Assembly (NCBI RefSeq): GCF_000346465.2
Contig: NC_034013.1
Location: forward strand, 8,060,216-8,124,215
Origin: Prunus persica
Taxonomy: Eukaryota; Streptophyta; Magnoliopsida; Rosales; Rosaceae
Length of the DNA stretch: 64,000 nucleotides
Direction of reading: 5' to 3'
The notes below the pieces were generated by a model. That model searched no databases, was not told where the DNA came from, and saw only the letters and a program-made list of their open reading frames with translations. The position numbers were made by a program, and so were the translations under genes. Shown piece after piece: positions 26,116 to 37,217 of the stretch (position 1 is its first letter; the number at the start of each line of letters is the position of its first letter).

Positions 26116-27303
26116 ATGGTAGACATGCAAGAGGTTTTGGAGAGACAAGAGCGAGAAATTAGAGAAAGAATGCGTAGACGAGCTGCAAGCAAAAGGGCGC
26201 AGAGAGAACTAGATGAGCAACTTGGCATAGCAGTTGCTTTGCTGGAGGAAAAAAACCAGAGTCGTCGTGGTTCACGAGAAGGTTGTGGCCCAAATGTGGA
26301 CAGACATAGACATTCTCGGGATAAGAATCTTATGGAAGATTATTTTATCCCACAATCTCTGTACTCTGATGTTCATTTTCGAGGGAGATATAGAATGCAA
26401 CCCCATTTGTTCAATAAAATCATGCATGATATTTGCAATTATGATGAATATTTTGTTCAAAAGAGAAATTGTGCTGGAAATTTGGGACTTCTTCCAGAGC
26501 AGAAGTTCACAGTTGTGATACGAATGTTGGCGTATGGGTCATCTGCTGATCAGGTGGATGAGATTGCCCGGATGGGGAAGTCCACTGTTTTGGAGAGCAT
26601 GGTGCGATCTTGTGATGCAGTGGAAACTCTGTACACCAGAGACTACCTACGCAGACCTACGCCCAGGGACCTGCAACGGCTTCTCCAAAAAGCTGAGTCT
26701 CGAGGATTTCCTGGCATGATTGGTAGCATTGACTGCATGCACTGGCAGTGGAAAAATTGTCCAACTGCTTGGCAAGAGGATTACGGAAATAGAAAAGGGC
26801 AGAAAAGTATCATCCTGGAAGCAGTTGCTGGTTTTGATACATGGGTTTGGCACGCCTTCTTCGGAGTTGCTGGATCTCAAAACGATTTGAATGTCCTAGG
26901 TCAATCCCCGGTGTTCAATGATGTTTTGAGAGGAAAAGCCCCAAATATCACATATGAAATTAACAATACCATGTACCAGAACGGGTATTATATAGCTCAT
27001 GGCATCTACCCGAGGTGGACAACATTTGTGAAAACAATTCCACATCCCCGATCCCATAAGCAAAAATTTTTTGCTCGCTATCAAGAGGGGTACAGAAAAG
27101 ATGTTGAGAGGTGCTTTGGTATCCTTCAAGCCCGGTGGGCTATTATCAGGGGCGCAGCACGTCTATTTGACGAGGAGGTGCTTAGGAGTATAATGATGAC
27201 TTGTATCATCCTCCATAACATAATTGTGGAAGATGAATATGATTACGATGCATATTATTCCAACCGGTCCGACGATGGACACGGCCCTAACACGAATTTA
27301 TGA
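26116..27303 (+). CDS. PIF/Harbinger transposase (HARBI1-like nuclease), C-terminus frameshifted
   Basis: 395 aa. An Arg/Glu-rich N-terminus (about 1-60) precedes a helix-turn-helix-like segment (about 135-165, MLAYGSSADQVDEIARMGKS). The DDE catalytic residues are visible in GSIDCMHW (about 205), GSQNDLNVL (about 257) and DVERCFGILQ (about 329). The role is cutting and integrating the element's ends. The frame ends at TGA 27301-27303, but the normal continuation (MDTALTRIYEKPV to DLMEHLWAVKG) lies in another frame at 27275-27481, so a frameshift sits at about 27250-27275. The switch point coincides with a 21-bp stretch also found inverted in ORF1. The catalytic core is untouched. The start is the first Met before the charged N-terminus. 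Confidence 0.9.
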   Translation: MVDMQEVLERQEREIRERMRRRAASKRAQRELDEQLGIAVALLEEKNQSRRGSREGCGPNVDRHRHSRDKNLMEDYFIPQSLYSDVHFRGRYRMQPHLFNKIMHDICNYDEYFVQKRNCAGNLGLLPEQKFTVVIRMLAYGSSADQVDEIARMGKSTVLESMVRSCDAVETLYTRDYLRRPTPRDLQRLLQKAESRGFPGMIGSIDCMHWQWKNCPTAWQEDYGNRKGQKSIILEAVAGFDTWVWHAFFGVAGSQNDLNVLGQSPVFNDVLRGKAPNITYEINNTMYQNGYYIAHGIYPRWTTFVKTIPHPRSHKQKFFARYQEGYRKDVERCFGILQARWAIIRGAARLFDEEVLRSIMMTCIILHNIIVEDEYDYDAYYSNRSDDGHGPNTNL

Positions 27304-27481
27304 AAAACCAGTAGGGTCAAATGGAGAACCAGTGCATCATGAACCGTTGGTTAGAGACGGTAGTTTCATGCCCCGTATGATTGATCGCTACATGAAGATG
27401 CAATCGTCGTATATTCATGAACACCGTCAAGTTGACTTGATGGAGCATTTATGGGCGGTGAAAGGCAATGAAGGTGAATGA
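27275..27481 (+). pseudogene. Out-of-frame transposase C-terminal tail
   Basis: The frame here encodes MDTALTRIYEKPVGSNGEP followed by a segment ending DLMEHLWAVKGNEGE. That is the usual end of plant PIF transposases, now displaced from the main frame by the indel near 27250-27275. Confidence 0.75.
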
Positions 27482-27566
27482 AGTGAAGTGAAGATGTTTT
27501 TTTTAATTTATTATGTTTATGTTGTATTTTTAGTTATGCTTTGTTTTTTTTTATACTTTATTATTT

Positions 27567-27740
27567 TTAGTTGTGGGTTGTTTATTTTTTATGCTTTGGT
27601 TGTGGGTTGTTTATTTTTTATGCTTTGGTTGTGATTTGTTTATTTTTTATGCTTTGGTTATGGTTTGTTTATTTTTTTTGCTTTGGTTGTGGTTTGTTTT
27701 TTTTTTATGCTTTGGTTGTGGTGTGTTTTTTATGTATGGA
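27567..27740. repeat. ~32-bp minisatellite between the two Harbinger genes
   Basis: About five copies of a 30-33-bp T/G-rich unit (TTATTTTTTATGCTTTGGTTGTG) with small differences, in the convergent 3' intergenic region of the transposon. The open frame through it is only the repeat being read. Confidence 0.85.
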
Positions 27741-27897
27741 ATGTTTTGAATAAAAAAGATTTTTGTTGAATATTTTCTTTATTCACTAAAAGAAAAGCAA
27801 TACAACTAATAAAATAAAATACATGAATTAAACAAAACAAAAAATACAATGAAATCAAAGGCAAGTAAACTAAGACATGAAAGGCAAGCAAACTATT

Positions 27898-28979
27898 TTA
27901 ATGGTTTTCATCATTTAACCAATCCTTGTTGCTAGGTCCATCGTCACGAAAAAGTCTTCGTCTCATAACATCCCTTCGTTCTAGCTTCCAAAATTGTTTT
28001 GTTTCAGGGGACATATGGCTTGTATCCATGGCCATAGTTTCCCGATCTTTTTTTTCAATGTTTTGTTCGCGTACATACTCCCTTTCTTTGCGTACATACT
28101 CCCTTTCTTTCGCATATTCTAGTTGAATAGCCATATCGTGCTCTTGTTGTTTCAAGTCCATTTCAATTCTCATGTCTTGGTGCTTTGAAAGTTCCTCCAA
28201 AAATTTAGATGCATTCTTGCTAGAATTACTCCCTCTCTTCGCCTTCGCCGCCTTCCTCCCAATAGGCCTTGGCTCCTTTTCAATGGGTGAGTCTTGACTC
28301 ATCGGGGAATCCATAGGTGAATCCGATGCCGGCGTCTCATGAAGTGGAGTCTCGTTTAAGCCTACCGTCGGACCGGTTGGAATAATTTGGAATCTCTTAC
28401 AAGTCTTCACCACCTCCCAACAATGGGTATGGTTGAAACTTTTTTTCCCTTATAAAAAAATAATTAAATGGAAATGCAAAAAACTTTAAAAAATATTGGC
28501 AATGCAACATGTAAAAAAAAAAACTATTGCAAATTCAATAAATTTAAAAAAAATGCAACATGTATAAAAAAAAACTATAGACATATTAACAAAATATATA
28601 AATTGCAAGAAACATTTAAATAAAAATTAATATGACATAGAAATTAATAGAACGAAAATGACAAATAATTTACCTCATTGCTAAGGTTTTCTCCGCTTCG
28701 ATGGGTGTCCATCGCTTTTGCTAAGGCATTTCTCCATTTCGCCAACTCTTTATTAAGAACTTTCCACCTACTGGATAATTTCATTTATGTACGTGTAGAA
28801 CCAATTGCCCTTTCACAAAATGCTTGATGAATTTTTTTCCACATATGAGAAAATTTAATCTCATTGCCCGTTACGGGACAATGACTAACTTGGACCCAAG
28901 CCTCACACAAGCTAACATCTTCCATCATGCTCCATGCCCCTCCATTTTCAGTAGAAGAACCCATAATATGATAGACCAA
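27898..28979 (-). pseudogene. Harbinger ORF1: Myb/SANT-like DNA-binding protein, interrupted
   Basis: The N-terminal part (28979-28785) has a SANT-like helix pattern: AWSMMEDVSLCEAWVQVS, then MWKKIHQAF. It is cut by an in-frame TAA at 28785-28787. The frame then continues with SSRWKVLNKELAKWRNA to about 28674, where GAG|GTAAAT marks a donor. The C-terminal part (about 28448-27898) encodes THCWEVVK, then a charged helical segment rich in KEREYVRKEREYV, matching the NAM-associated C-terminal region found in plant Harbinger ORF1 proteins. The two halves do not join in phase with the obvious splice sites, so a second lesion or another exon is likely. In intact elements this protein helps the transposase bind DNA. 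Confidence 0.75.
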
Positions 28980-29497
28980 AATACAACTTGAAAGTGAAAA
29001 AATATTGAGTAGAAAGTGAATAAATATTGAGGAGAAAGTGAATAATAGTAGAATGAGAAGAAAATGTAAGAGGATTTGGTGTTAAAAGTGAACAGTATTG
29101 GTTGGTATTTATACAAAAAAAATTCAGTATTTTTTGTGTATTTTTTAAAAAAAATTTCGATTTTTTTTCAATTTTTTATTGCAGAAAAATTGGCTGCCGT
29201 TGGATTGAAGGAAAAAAAAGAATCGGAGAGCCAATAGGCTGCCACGTGGAATGTAGCCGTTGGCGGCTACTGTATTGCGTCGTTTGAAATTTTTTTTAAC
29301 GTTGGCGCGTGCAATGCACACGCCAACAGTAAAAAAAATTTCAAACGCTGGAGGGCTGACGCCAGCCTGGCATCAGCCATGACGTCACCGCCCTCGGGCG
29401 CTTGCTCGGGCCGAACTCCACCTCGGGCCAGCCCAGTCTCGTGGCCCCCACCTCTTGCCCGGGCTACCTTCTGCTTCTGGAAACCCATTTTTTTCCC

Positions 29498-29540
29498 AAA
29501 CCCCCTAGCCCGAGTCCACCTCTTGCTGCTGGACTTGCTC
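29498..29540 (-). repeat. Right terminal inverted repeat of the Harbinger element
   Basis: On the minus strand it starts GAGCAAGTCCAGCAG, matching the left end at 12 of the first 15 bases. The adjacent 29290-29500 is unusually GC-rich for this window. Confidence 0.8.
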
Positions 29541-30122
29541 TTAGAGCTTGCTTTTAACACAAGCGATAGTCTAAACTAAAATCGATTTTAGACATTTTGG
29601 TTTTGACTCCATGGTTGGAATGATCAAGTGCTAAATCTATCCATTGAACTTTTGCATGAAAGGTTCATCTAACTCAACTCAAACATATTACATTTGCTGA
29701 TTTTCTGCCTACCCACCAACGTCACCTACAACTTTGCCCATGGAATTACATGAAAATTCCTCTTAAAGGTCCTTCCTTCACTAGGCATAATAATCAGATT
29801 CATTTTACTAGAATTTGGGCAAAACTTAATAAGGTTTTCAAAATCATTCCCTCTTTACTATTTTTCCTCAAGATTTTACTTATTGAAAATTTTGACCATA
29901 GTCCTACTCATTTTTGGGAGACTTATAAATAAACCCAAAACTAGTGGAGTATTTATTAAGAATGACAAAATTAAAGTGTTTGGACAATAATGCCCTTATT
30001 CATTTCTAGATTTCCTAGGGGATCCTCTAGCTGTATGAAACCGAAATATGTTGCTTCGTACTGGCCGTATGGAGCCAAATAATTTGGCGACTATTCTGCT
30101 AGATGGTTTCTTCACGTGGTCT
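29541..30122. other. Junction between Harbinger and endogenous virus
   Basis: No gene recognised. The first three bases are the right TTA target duplication. The boundary of the viral sequence lies somewhere near 30000-30122 and cannot be fixed by eye. Confidence 0.45.
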
Positions 30123-31445
30123 TCATTCTTCCATCGTGTTATTTATATTGTGTAGCTCTTCTTCTCCTAAGCTATTCCAATATGCGTTGTCATTTTCTTC
30201 TGCTGTAATTTGCTCTGTTATCTGGTTATAGATTTCATCAAAAACTTTTGCTCCTGTCGTGCTTATCATGTATTCATATGTGTCATCTAGTCTCCTGGAT
30301 GTAGATTCTGAATATACTTTGACAAACTTGGATTGATAAAGGAGGGTCAGACGATCATCATTGAATAGTTGTTGCTCGGCTATTATTGCTCCTCTATATT
30401 GTTGGATATCTTGCTTTGTAGGCATTCCTGTTTGTGCTGATTCTACTGGACTAAGCAATTCATTAAAAGAAATAATAATTCTATGTTGTGCTTTATCTGA
30501 GTAAATGTTATCTTCAAACCATTCTGGGGGTATGCTGGTGAAATCTAATTTTACATTTTTCCAAAGAGGAAGATAAAAACTTATGACTTCTTTAAATTTT
30601 GAGGAAAATGAATTTAAATGATCACTACTTTCAATATAAAGTTGACTTAAATAACCATATTCTACTAAAAATGCTGGAGTAACTATGATTTTTTTTGTTT
30701 ATGCTCTAAATGTAGTTCTCTATATTCAACCATGTTAATACTAGCTAAGTGAATAGTATAATGAGAACAGCTTTTGGTAATAATTTTGATGCCAGGGTGT
30801 GGATTATTTTTTAAATTGAAAAGAAAAGCTTGGATATATAGTTGAAGAGATGTATTTTGCTCATACTCTAATTTAATTATATGACTCTTAACATCTGGTG
30901 GTAAAAATTTATACCTTTCTCTAGCTAGGGTTTGAAAAAAATATATGGATTTTTGGTTTTTTGCTCAAGTGAAAATTCACTATTATGCTCAAGTAAGGTG
31001 GGCTTATTAACCTCTTTTTCTTGTAGAAATTGACATCTTAAATTAATGACTTTAAAATGCTTTACTATTGTATCATATTCCTTATTTAGCTTGTCATATT
31101 TTTCCTGCAAAAAAGAAAGTTGTTGTTTTGCTCTTCTATAATGATAATTATATGCTAAAACTCTTGCTCAAGGGCTCTAATAAGTTTTTCATGCCCTATC
31201 CTCATGCTTTCAGTATTAGTTCTAATATTCTAAAAGTTGTCTAAAAGAACTTTTTATTTTTCTGCTAATGATGCTTGAGTACGATACTTTAAAGCAAGAT
31301 TTCTAACTTCTTGTACGGAAATTTCATTATAAAAATAAGTATTTACTACTGATTGTGCATGACTACTTATGCTTAATGGATTACCACATGGTGATGGTGT
31401 ACCATTATTTTTGCTGCCAGATGATGATGGTCCAAAATACTGCAT
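30123..31445 (-). pseudogene. Caulimovirid distal ORF, function unknown, broken
   Basis: Begins at an ATG (31445) just after the pol stop (31451). Open segments are 31445-31254, 31110-30925 and 30458-30123, separated by several stops and shifts. Visible features are a Ser/Gly/Pro-rich start, a charged coiled-coil-like middle (QEKYDKLNKEYDTIVKHF) and an acidic Glu/Asn-rich end. It occupies the place where some caulimovirids have a transactivator or other extra ORF, but no family motif was recognised. Not functional as it stands. Confidence 0.55.
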
Positions 31446-31450
31446 ACCTG

Positions 31451-31852
31451 TTAATGAATAATACGAGATAAGATATCTGCTAAAGTATTATCCATACCTT
31501 TAATATGCTCAAATATCGGTCTAAATCCATTTCATGTAATAGAATCAACAAAATTGACCCATCTTCGGGCTGCTTGTTTATTAGTAGTAATTTTATTATA
31601 ATGAGAAACAATATTCTGACAATCTATTCTAATAGTAAATATTTCATTATGTAAAAACAATGAAAATGCTTCAAGGGAATTAATTACTCATAATATTTCT
31701 AAGTCAGTAGCTGGAAGTCTAGCCTGCATATCATTAAATTTTCCTGATGCATAACTACAAACTTTTTCTTCTGATTTTGGTTCTTTCCTATGTTTCTTTT
31801 GATATAAAATTCCTGCCCATCCTATTAATGATGCGTCTGTTTCAACTATTTT
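31451..31852 (-). pseudogene. Caulimovirid RNase H domain, broken
   Basis: After an in-frame stop at 31853-31855 the frame continues with VETDASLIGWAGILY (catalytic Asp strand) and, near the end, DNTLADILSR, the typical RNase H C-terminal motif. Several further stops interrupt it. It would degrade the RNA strand during reverse transcription. Confidence 0.75.
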
Positions 31853-32890
31853 TTAATGATTATCTAATGCTAATGCTAAAGGTTTAAGTTGAGTTATGTC
31901 TTGTTTTATGCTTTGAACTAACTTAATATCTTCACTATTAAAATATTTTTGGCATGTCTTACTAGTTTTACTATGTAATGCTACAATTTTTCTTCCTAAA
32001 TCAGGGATAAAACTTCTAGCATAATTTAGTAAACCTAAAAATTCTTGTAATTGTTTTTTATTCTCTAGTTTATCTGGAAATTCTAACACTTTTTTAGCTA
32101 TGTGTTCTTGTAATTGTATAGTTCCTGACTTAATATATATACCTAAGAATTCTATATCTTGTTTTTCAAGCTCTACTTTATTCCTACTTATAACTATACC
32201 ATTATCAATAAATTCTTTTAAAATAATCTCTAAGTATTTTCTATGTTTATTTTTATTTTTACTATGAACTAATATATCTTCTACATATACACTACAAAAA
32301 TTATCATACTTCTTAAAGATTTGGTCCATCTTTCTTTGAAAGATCGATGGTGCATTTTTTAATCCAAATGGCATTACAAGCCATTCAAAATTTCCTTCTG
32401 GACAGGTAAATGTTGTCAATTAGATTGATTCTTCTGCTAATCTAATTTGTCAAAATCCTGATTTACAATCAAATTTACTAAAATATTTACTTTCTTGAAT
32501 TTTATTCATAAGTTCATCTTTATTTGGTAGTTTATAACTATCTTCATAAGTATTATCATTTAATCTCCTATAGTTATATACTATTCTAACTTTACCTCTC
32601 TTAAGTTCTAAATGTTTTCTAACTACAAAAGCTGTTGATCTATGTCTAGATTTTGAAGGTCTAATTACTTTTAAGTTTAAAATTTGTTTTATTTGTTGGT
32701 AAAATTCTTGCTTATCTAACAAGTTACAAGGCATATCTGCTGTTTTAATTGTTAAGTCTAGATTAATAATGTCTAATTTTGCTAAGATCTTATTTTTATT
32801 CCAATGTAATTGGGGATCTTCTCCTATAATTCTAGTTTGTTTAGCTAATTGTAACAATTCTTCTAAATTTTTTGGTCTATCTATTTGCAT
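31853..32890 (-). pseudogene. Caulimovirid reverse transcriptase, broken, altered active site
   Basis: Two open pieces (32890-32450 and 32419-31853) separated by stops. Seen: KVRIVYNYRRLND, KLPNKDELMNKI, SKFDCKSGF, then WLVMPFGLKNAPSIFQRKM and the polymerase box, which reads YVED where YxDD is required. The replacement of a catalytic Asp together with the stops means no activity. The thumb and connection region (EFLGIYIKSG, LQEFLGLLNYARSFIP) is recognisable. Confidence 0.9.
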
Positions 32891-32986
32891 AATTTCTAAA
32901 GGTTCTACGTTTCCTATAATTGGATACTCATGATCTAATATTATATCACTATATTCTAGATCATTTATTTCTTCTTTACTTATTTC

Positions 32987-33667
32987 TTATAATTCTTCCA
33001 TATTATATTTAAAATTTTGTTCTTCTATGTTAATACTATGATAAGACTCTAATATATTACTTTGATCAGTTGTGGTTATGTCTTTCTTAAAAAATGTAAT
33101 GTCTGGAGGTGTATATAAAAATCCTCCTTGTAAACTTTTTAAGAAATTTAATCCTAAGATAAAGGAATATGATCCTACTAGAGATATAAAGGTTAAGGGT
33201 AAATTAAACTGTTGTCTTTCTATCCTAGTTGGTATATTATTAATACAGTGTGTTAAGTATACAGGTCTTGTATCAAACTGTATAATTCTTACTGGTCTAG
33301 CTAATTTCTGCCTAAATTGTTCTGGCACTAACTCTTCTTTTATTACATTTTTTGTACTTCCTGTATCTATCATGGCTTTTGTTTGAATTTTATTTTCTTT
33401 TGATAATTCTAACTCACAATTGATTCTTATTAATGAACTAGTCTTTTGTTTTTCTATACTAGGGCAATTATTCTTTTGATTATTGTTATTTATTTCAACT
33501 ATATTTATTTCTATTGGTCTATTATTAAAACAAGGTTTACAATAAACTACTGTCTTAGTGTAATATTTTTCTACCGCTATTTTCTTACATTGATTACATT
33601 CTTGGGGCCATCCTAAATTAACATATTTAAATTCTTCATGCTTTGTTTGTTCTTCAAACATACACAT
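32987..33667 (-). pseudogene. Caulimovirid Cys-rich motif and aspartic protease
   Basis: An open 226-codon stretch. A CX2CX11CX2C motif (CNQCKK to YCKPCF) lies near residues 23-41 and is followed by a retroviral-type aspartic protease with MIDTGSTKNVI (catalytic DTGS) at about 108-118 and FILGLNFL near 176. It normally cuts the viral polyprotein. It is separated from the reverse transcriptase by stops at about 32890-32987. Confidence 0.85.
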
Positions 33668-33821
33668 ATGTTCATCTAATTCACTATCGGAATTACTAGA
33701 GTAATCTAATTCTGATTATGAGTCTAAGGCATTAACACTATAAATACTTTCATTATCACTTAAATTATCATCAATACTATAAATTGATTCTAAGTCCTCA
33801 TCATCTTCTAATTGAAATTGC

Positions 33822-34271
33822 TCAATTAATTGTATTTTTTTCTCTAGGTTGTTTTTCTAATTTGGGACACTTAGGTCTAATATGTCCTACTTCACCACAA
33901 AGATAACATTTACATGTACTTTTATTAGGTACTTTATACTTTCTAATCCATGGTTTATTTGTTCTTTTCTTAAGTTGTTTAGGGATATATTTTCTTCGTC
34001 TAAAAGGTTTTGAAGGTTGTATTCTAAAATTTTTATATTGTGGTTTATAAGATTTATATTTTCTATAGCTTTTTCTATAGGGCTTTTTTTGCTTAAATTT
34101 TCTATGACATCCATATTGTTTAGGTAAGTCTATATTTTTACAACTCATGTAAAACTGTTTTCTAATTTGTCTTTTTGCTTTTATTTGACTACATTCTGAT
34201 CGTAATATATCATATACATGTTGTATTCTTGCTCGTATAGATACATCTAGTTTCCTAGGGTGTTTTTGCAA
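33822..34271 (-). pseudogene. Caulimovirid coat protein C-terminus with CCHC zinc knuckle
   Basis: A very basic 149-codon segment (KFKQKKPYRKSYRKYKSY) ending in CYLCGEVGHIRPKC, a CX2CX4HX4C knuckle typical of the nucleic-acid-binding tail of pararetroviral coat proteins. It is broken from the upstream coat protein part by a stop near 34299. Confidence 0.85.
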
Positions 34272-34298
34272 TTCATTCCAAATTCTTTCTCCTATTGG

Positions 34299-35036
34299 TC
34301 ATTTAATTTTTGTCATATAAGTATCTAATAAATTAAGATCATCAATTCTACCTGTTCTACCTAAATACTTGAAAAAGTCTGAAGTATATTCACTAATATA
34401 TTGCAAATCACAAATTTGTAGTTGTTCTAAATTTCTTATGGCTCTAATTTGTTCTTGTTCATTTCTACCATCTAATCTGTTATGATCTAAAAATTTATAT
34501 TTAATTAATTTAACAAAAGCATATATATTAAACATTTCTTTTGCTGCTTGGTGTTCTCTTGGATTTTTAGTTTTCCATGCTTGAAAATAATCAAAAACCA
34601 TTCCATCTAAAGAATGCTCAAAGTAATCTAACATATCTTTATTATTACTAAAATCTAATATTAATGCTGCATGTACACATCCTTTTTCCCATTTTTCTAT
34701 AGTTCTTTCCCAATCTTGTGGGTCTACATGGTCTAAATTTAATATATTTCCTGCTAAACTAATTTGTTCAATTCCTTTATAAGGGATTCTATTTTTTCTT
34801 ATTCCAAATGCTTCTTGTTGGAAAGCATTTCTACCGGTTTCTTCATTATTTTCTCTACATGGTTCATTAGTTTGCCTAAGATTTTGTTGATCTATTCTAC
34901 TTGCAGGGGATACAGATGGTCCAATTGAACTATACCGATCTTCTACTGGCATGCATTCTACTTCAATTAACATATTCTGATATTCTTTTTCTCCTAAAAT
35001 ATGTTCTAATCCTATATTTAAAATTAAATCTTTCAT
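34299..35036 (-). pseudogene. Caulimovirid coat protein, main part
   Basis: A 245-codon open segment. The region around DYFQAWKTKNP and IYAFVKLIKYKF, then LQYISEYTSDFFKYLGRTG, resembles the conserved capsid core of badnavirus-type polyproteins. It precedes the basic and zinc-knuckle part in the right order. Confidence 0.75.
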
Positions 35037-35063
35037 TTCTTTATCTGATAAATCTATGTAATC

Positions 35064-35366
35064 CTAAATAATAAGTTTTATATCTATGTCATCTATGAGT
35101 TTATCAACTATATTATCAAAATTATGTTCAATCATATTTATTTCTAAGTTATCAAATGTCATATGTATTTCTTCTTCTATTTTACTTTCTAAGTCTTCTA
35201 TATCATTTATTTGTTTATAATTAGTAAATCTTACTACTGCTTCACCTATACGATTATAAAAAATTTGTGCCTTATCAGGTTGTCTATTTTTTGCTACTTG
35301 TAAATTAGGTAAAATCCATTCTGTTCCTTCTAAAAAACTATTATCTACTGGTTTTGCCTCTATCAT
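35064..35366 (-). pseudogene. Caulimovirid polyprotein linker between movement and coat proteins
   Basis: A 100-codon open segment, strongly acidic after residue ~50 (DIEDLESKIEEEIHMTF), between the movement-protein and coat-protein parts. The start contains WILPNLQVAKNRQP, which resembles the end of a movement domain. No separate function assigned. Confidence 0.6.
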
Positions 35367-35410
35367 ATTAACATGTTTACTACCAAAGGTTTGTACTAAA
35401 TTTTAAAATT

Positions 35411-36004
35411 CTACATTAAATTTGTAATTATAACTATCTGAAATTTTCCTACATACATAAGACTGATGCTTAAATTTTTGTACTCACCTTTCATATTATA
35501 ATTTTTTGTTCTTATGCTAATTTTAATATGTTTACTAAATTCTCTAATATTCATGACATAATTAGGAATACATCTTATGACTGCTAAGTTTGTGCTAAGA
35601 TCTACTTCTGTTGTAGCTATAGCTTCTTGCTGATGGTTATCCGATCTGTCATCATATATGTATACTAGTGCTTTAGTTCCTACTTGTGCCCTAATGAGTC
35701 CAGCTATTCCTATCACAATTGTTCCTATATGAATTTGTTGATAGTGTGATTTTTTAAAGTGTTCTATTGCTGTGTTACTAAGTAAATTAAGGGTTACTTC
35801 TTTATCTATACAGCTGACTTCATGTTGACTGATGCTACTTACAATACTATGTCTATTTTCAAATCTTCCTAATTGATATAAATTATATTTATTTTTCTGA
35901 GATTTTTCAAAGCCTTTTCTTAAGAATTCTTGTGCTTCTTGTTCACTAGGGTATATATCTTCTGTTCTAACTATTTCTTTTCCTTTTCTTCTAAAGAGTT
36001 CCAT
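35411..36004 (-). pseudogene. Caulimovirid movement protein (30K-like)
   Basis: A 197-codon open segment. The pattern HYQQIHIGTIVIGIAGLIRA, then ALVYIYDDRS and LAVIRCIPNYVM, fits the beta-strand core of pararetroviral 30K-superfamily movement proteins (plasmodesmal transport in the virus). The frame is open here but separated from what follows. Confidence 0.75.
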
Positions 36005-36049
36005 TTACTATTATCAAATGGATTTATTCTACATTTTCTTCTATGAGGA

Positions 36050-36334
36050 TTATTTCCTAAGGGTAAATTTTTTTAATTTATCAACTAAGTCTTTGGGTAG
36101 TGTAGAAGTGGTATTATGTACTACCTGATTAATTTCTGTTATTTGTTCTTCTATTTGGTCTACTTTTTCGGCTAAATTTAAAATTAATTGGATAATTAAA
36201 TTATTTTGTCTTATAGGGATATTAGTATTTACTACAGATGTTGTAAAGTCTGTGAGACCTACTGGTTCCTTATCTAGTTTACCAACTTCTTCTAATGCTT
36301 TGATATATTTATTATTAATTTTAGAATACGACAT
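36050..36334 (-). pseudogene. Small coiled-coil viral ORF upstream of the movement protein
   Basis: 94 codons with heptad-like NLAEKVDQIEEQITEINQV near residues 53-71 and a Lys-rich end. Position and size fit the small ORF preceding the polyprotein in badnavirus-like genomes (virion-associated or ORF2-type). No motif proves it. Confidence 0.5.
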
Positions 36335-36928
36335 TAAACTAAAAGTCTATCGATTTTACTCTGTAACTTTTCTACTTGTTCAGTTAATATTTTTTGTACT
36401 GATTGGATTTTTTGCACTTCTAATTTTAATTGCTCAATAATTTCTAATGACTGGAGTTCTATTTGTTTTGGTTTACTATCTATAAGATCTATGAGTTCTT
36501 TTATTTCTTTCTTGCTAGGAAATCTTTGGATATTCCTATTATTATCTTCTAATTGAGAAGTTATATAGTCTAAGTTTTGTCTAATTGTTTTTAAGGAATT
36601 TTTCTAGAAATATTCTAGTAACTGTTGAATTATTCTATTATTTTTATTATGTTCAAATTTTACACTTTCTGCTTGATTAATTAAAAGGTCAATAATACTA
36701 TTTTCTAAAGGATTGTTATACTGTTATGTAATAGATGTTTGTATTCTTTTTGTGGAAAATAACAAACTAATGTATTATTATCTAGAGTTAATTTTTTCTG
36801 ATTGAGGTATTCTATCATAAAATTTATCTAAGTCTACCTTTTTCTTTTAAGATACCCAAATGCTCCTGGAAAGCTTCTATGGATTCTTTATAGACTTCTA
36901 AATGATACTGATTTCTTGTTATACTATT
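36335..36928 (-). pseudogene. Broken coiled-coil region of the viral 5' ORF
   Basis: The minus-strand translation shows long Leu/Ile/Lys/Glu/Gln-rich stretches such as LEIIEQLKLEVQKIQS, with several stops. It looks like the remainder of the first ORF that starts at 37084. Confidence 0.45.
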
Positions 36929-37084
36929 CTATACTTCTAATTTTCTTCTAGGATAATTATCTACTTCTGGCGATCTTATTAATTCTTCTAGATTCCTAAT
37001 TTCTTTTTGGTATTCTGCTTTCTGTTTCTTTAATTTTTGTAACATTTCTTTTATTCTAATAGGTGTCCACCAAGGGCCAAACAT
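36929..37084 (-). pseudogene. First viral ORF after the primer-binding site, truncated
   Basis: ATG at 37084-37082, 51 codons to a TAG at 36929-36931. It starts MFGPWWTPIRIKEMLQ and continues into charged coiled coil (KKQKAEYQKEIRNLEEL). It is the first ATG after the tRNA-Met site, about 130 nt downstream, as expected for ORF1 of a badnavirus-like genome. Confidence 0.5.
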
Positions 37085-37217
37085 GCAAAGGGTTTACTGT
37101 TCTTAACTGGTAATTCTGGTAATTAACAAAATTTTAACTGGTTATAAAACGTTGGTTTGTATCAGTTGTGTTGATTGACTTCACTGGTATAACTATATTA
37201 TTAAGGAGCTAAACTAA

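Larger units (their letters stand above)
25623..29540. mobile_element. PIF/Harbinger DNA transposon, 3.9 kb
   Basis: Flanked by TTA at 25620-25622 and 29541-29543, the 3-bp target preferred by this superfamily. The ends are inverted: left GAGCATTTCCACCAG, right (complement) GAGCAAGTCCAGCAG, 12 of 15 matching. It encodes a DDE transposase (+, 26116) and a convergent Myb/SANT-like ORF1 protein (-, 27898-28979), the usual two-gene layout. Both genes carry defects: a frameshift near the transposase C-terminus and an in-frame stop in ORF1. It is therefore probably non-autonomous now. Confidence 0.92.

Noticed and set aside
27571..27753. Small Phe/Leu/Cys-rich frame
   Set aside because: Translation of the T/G-rich minisatellite, not a gene.
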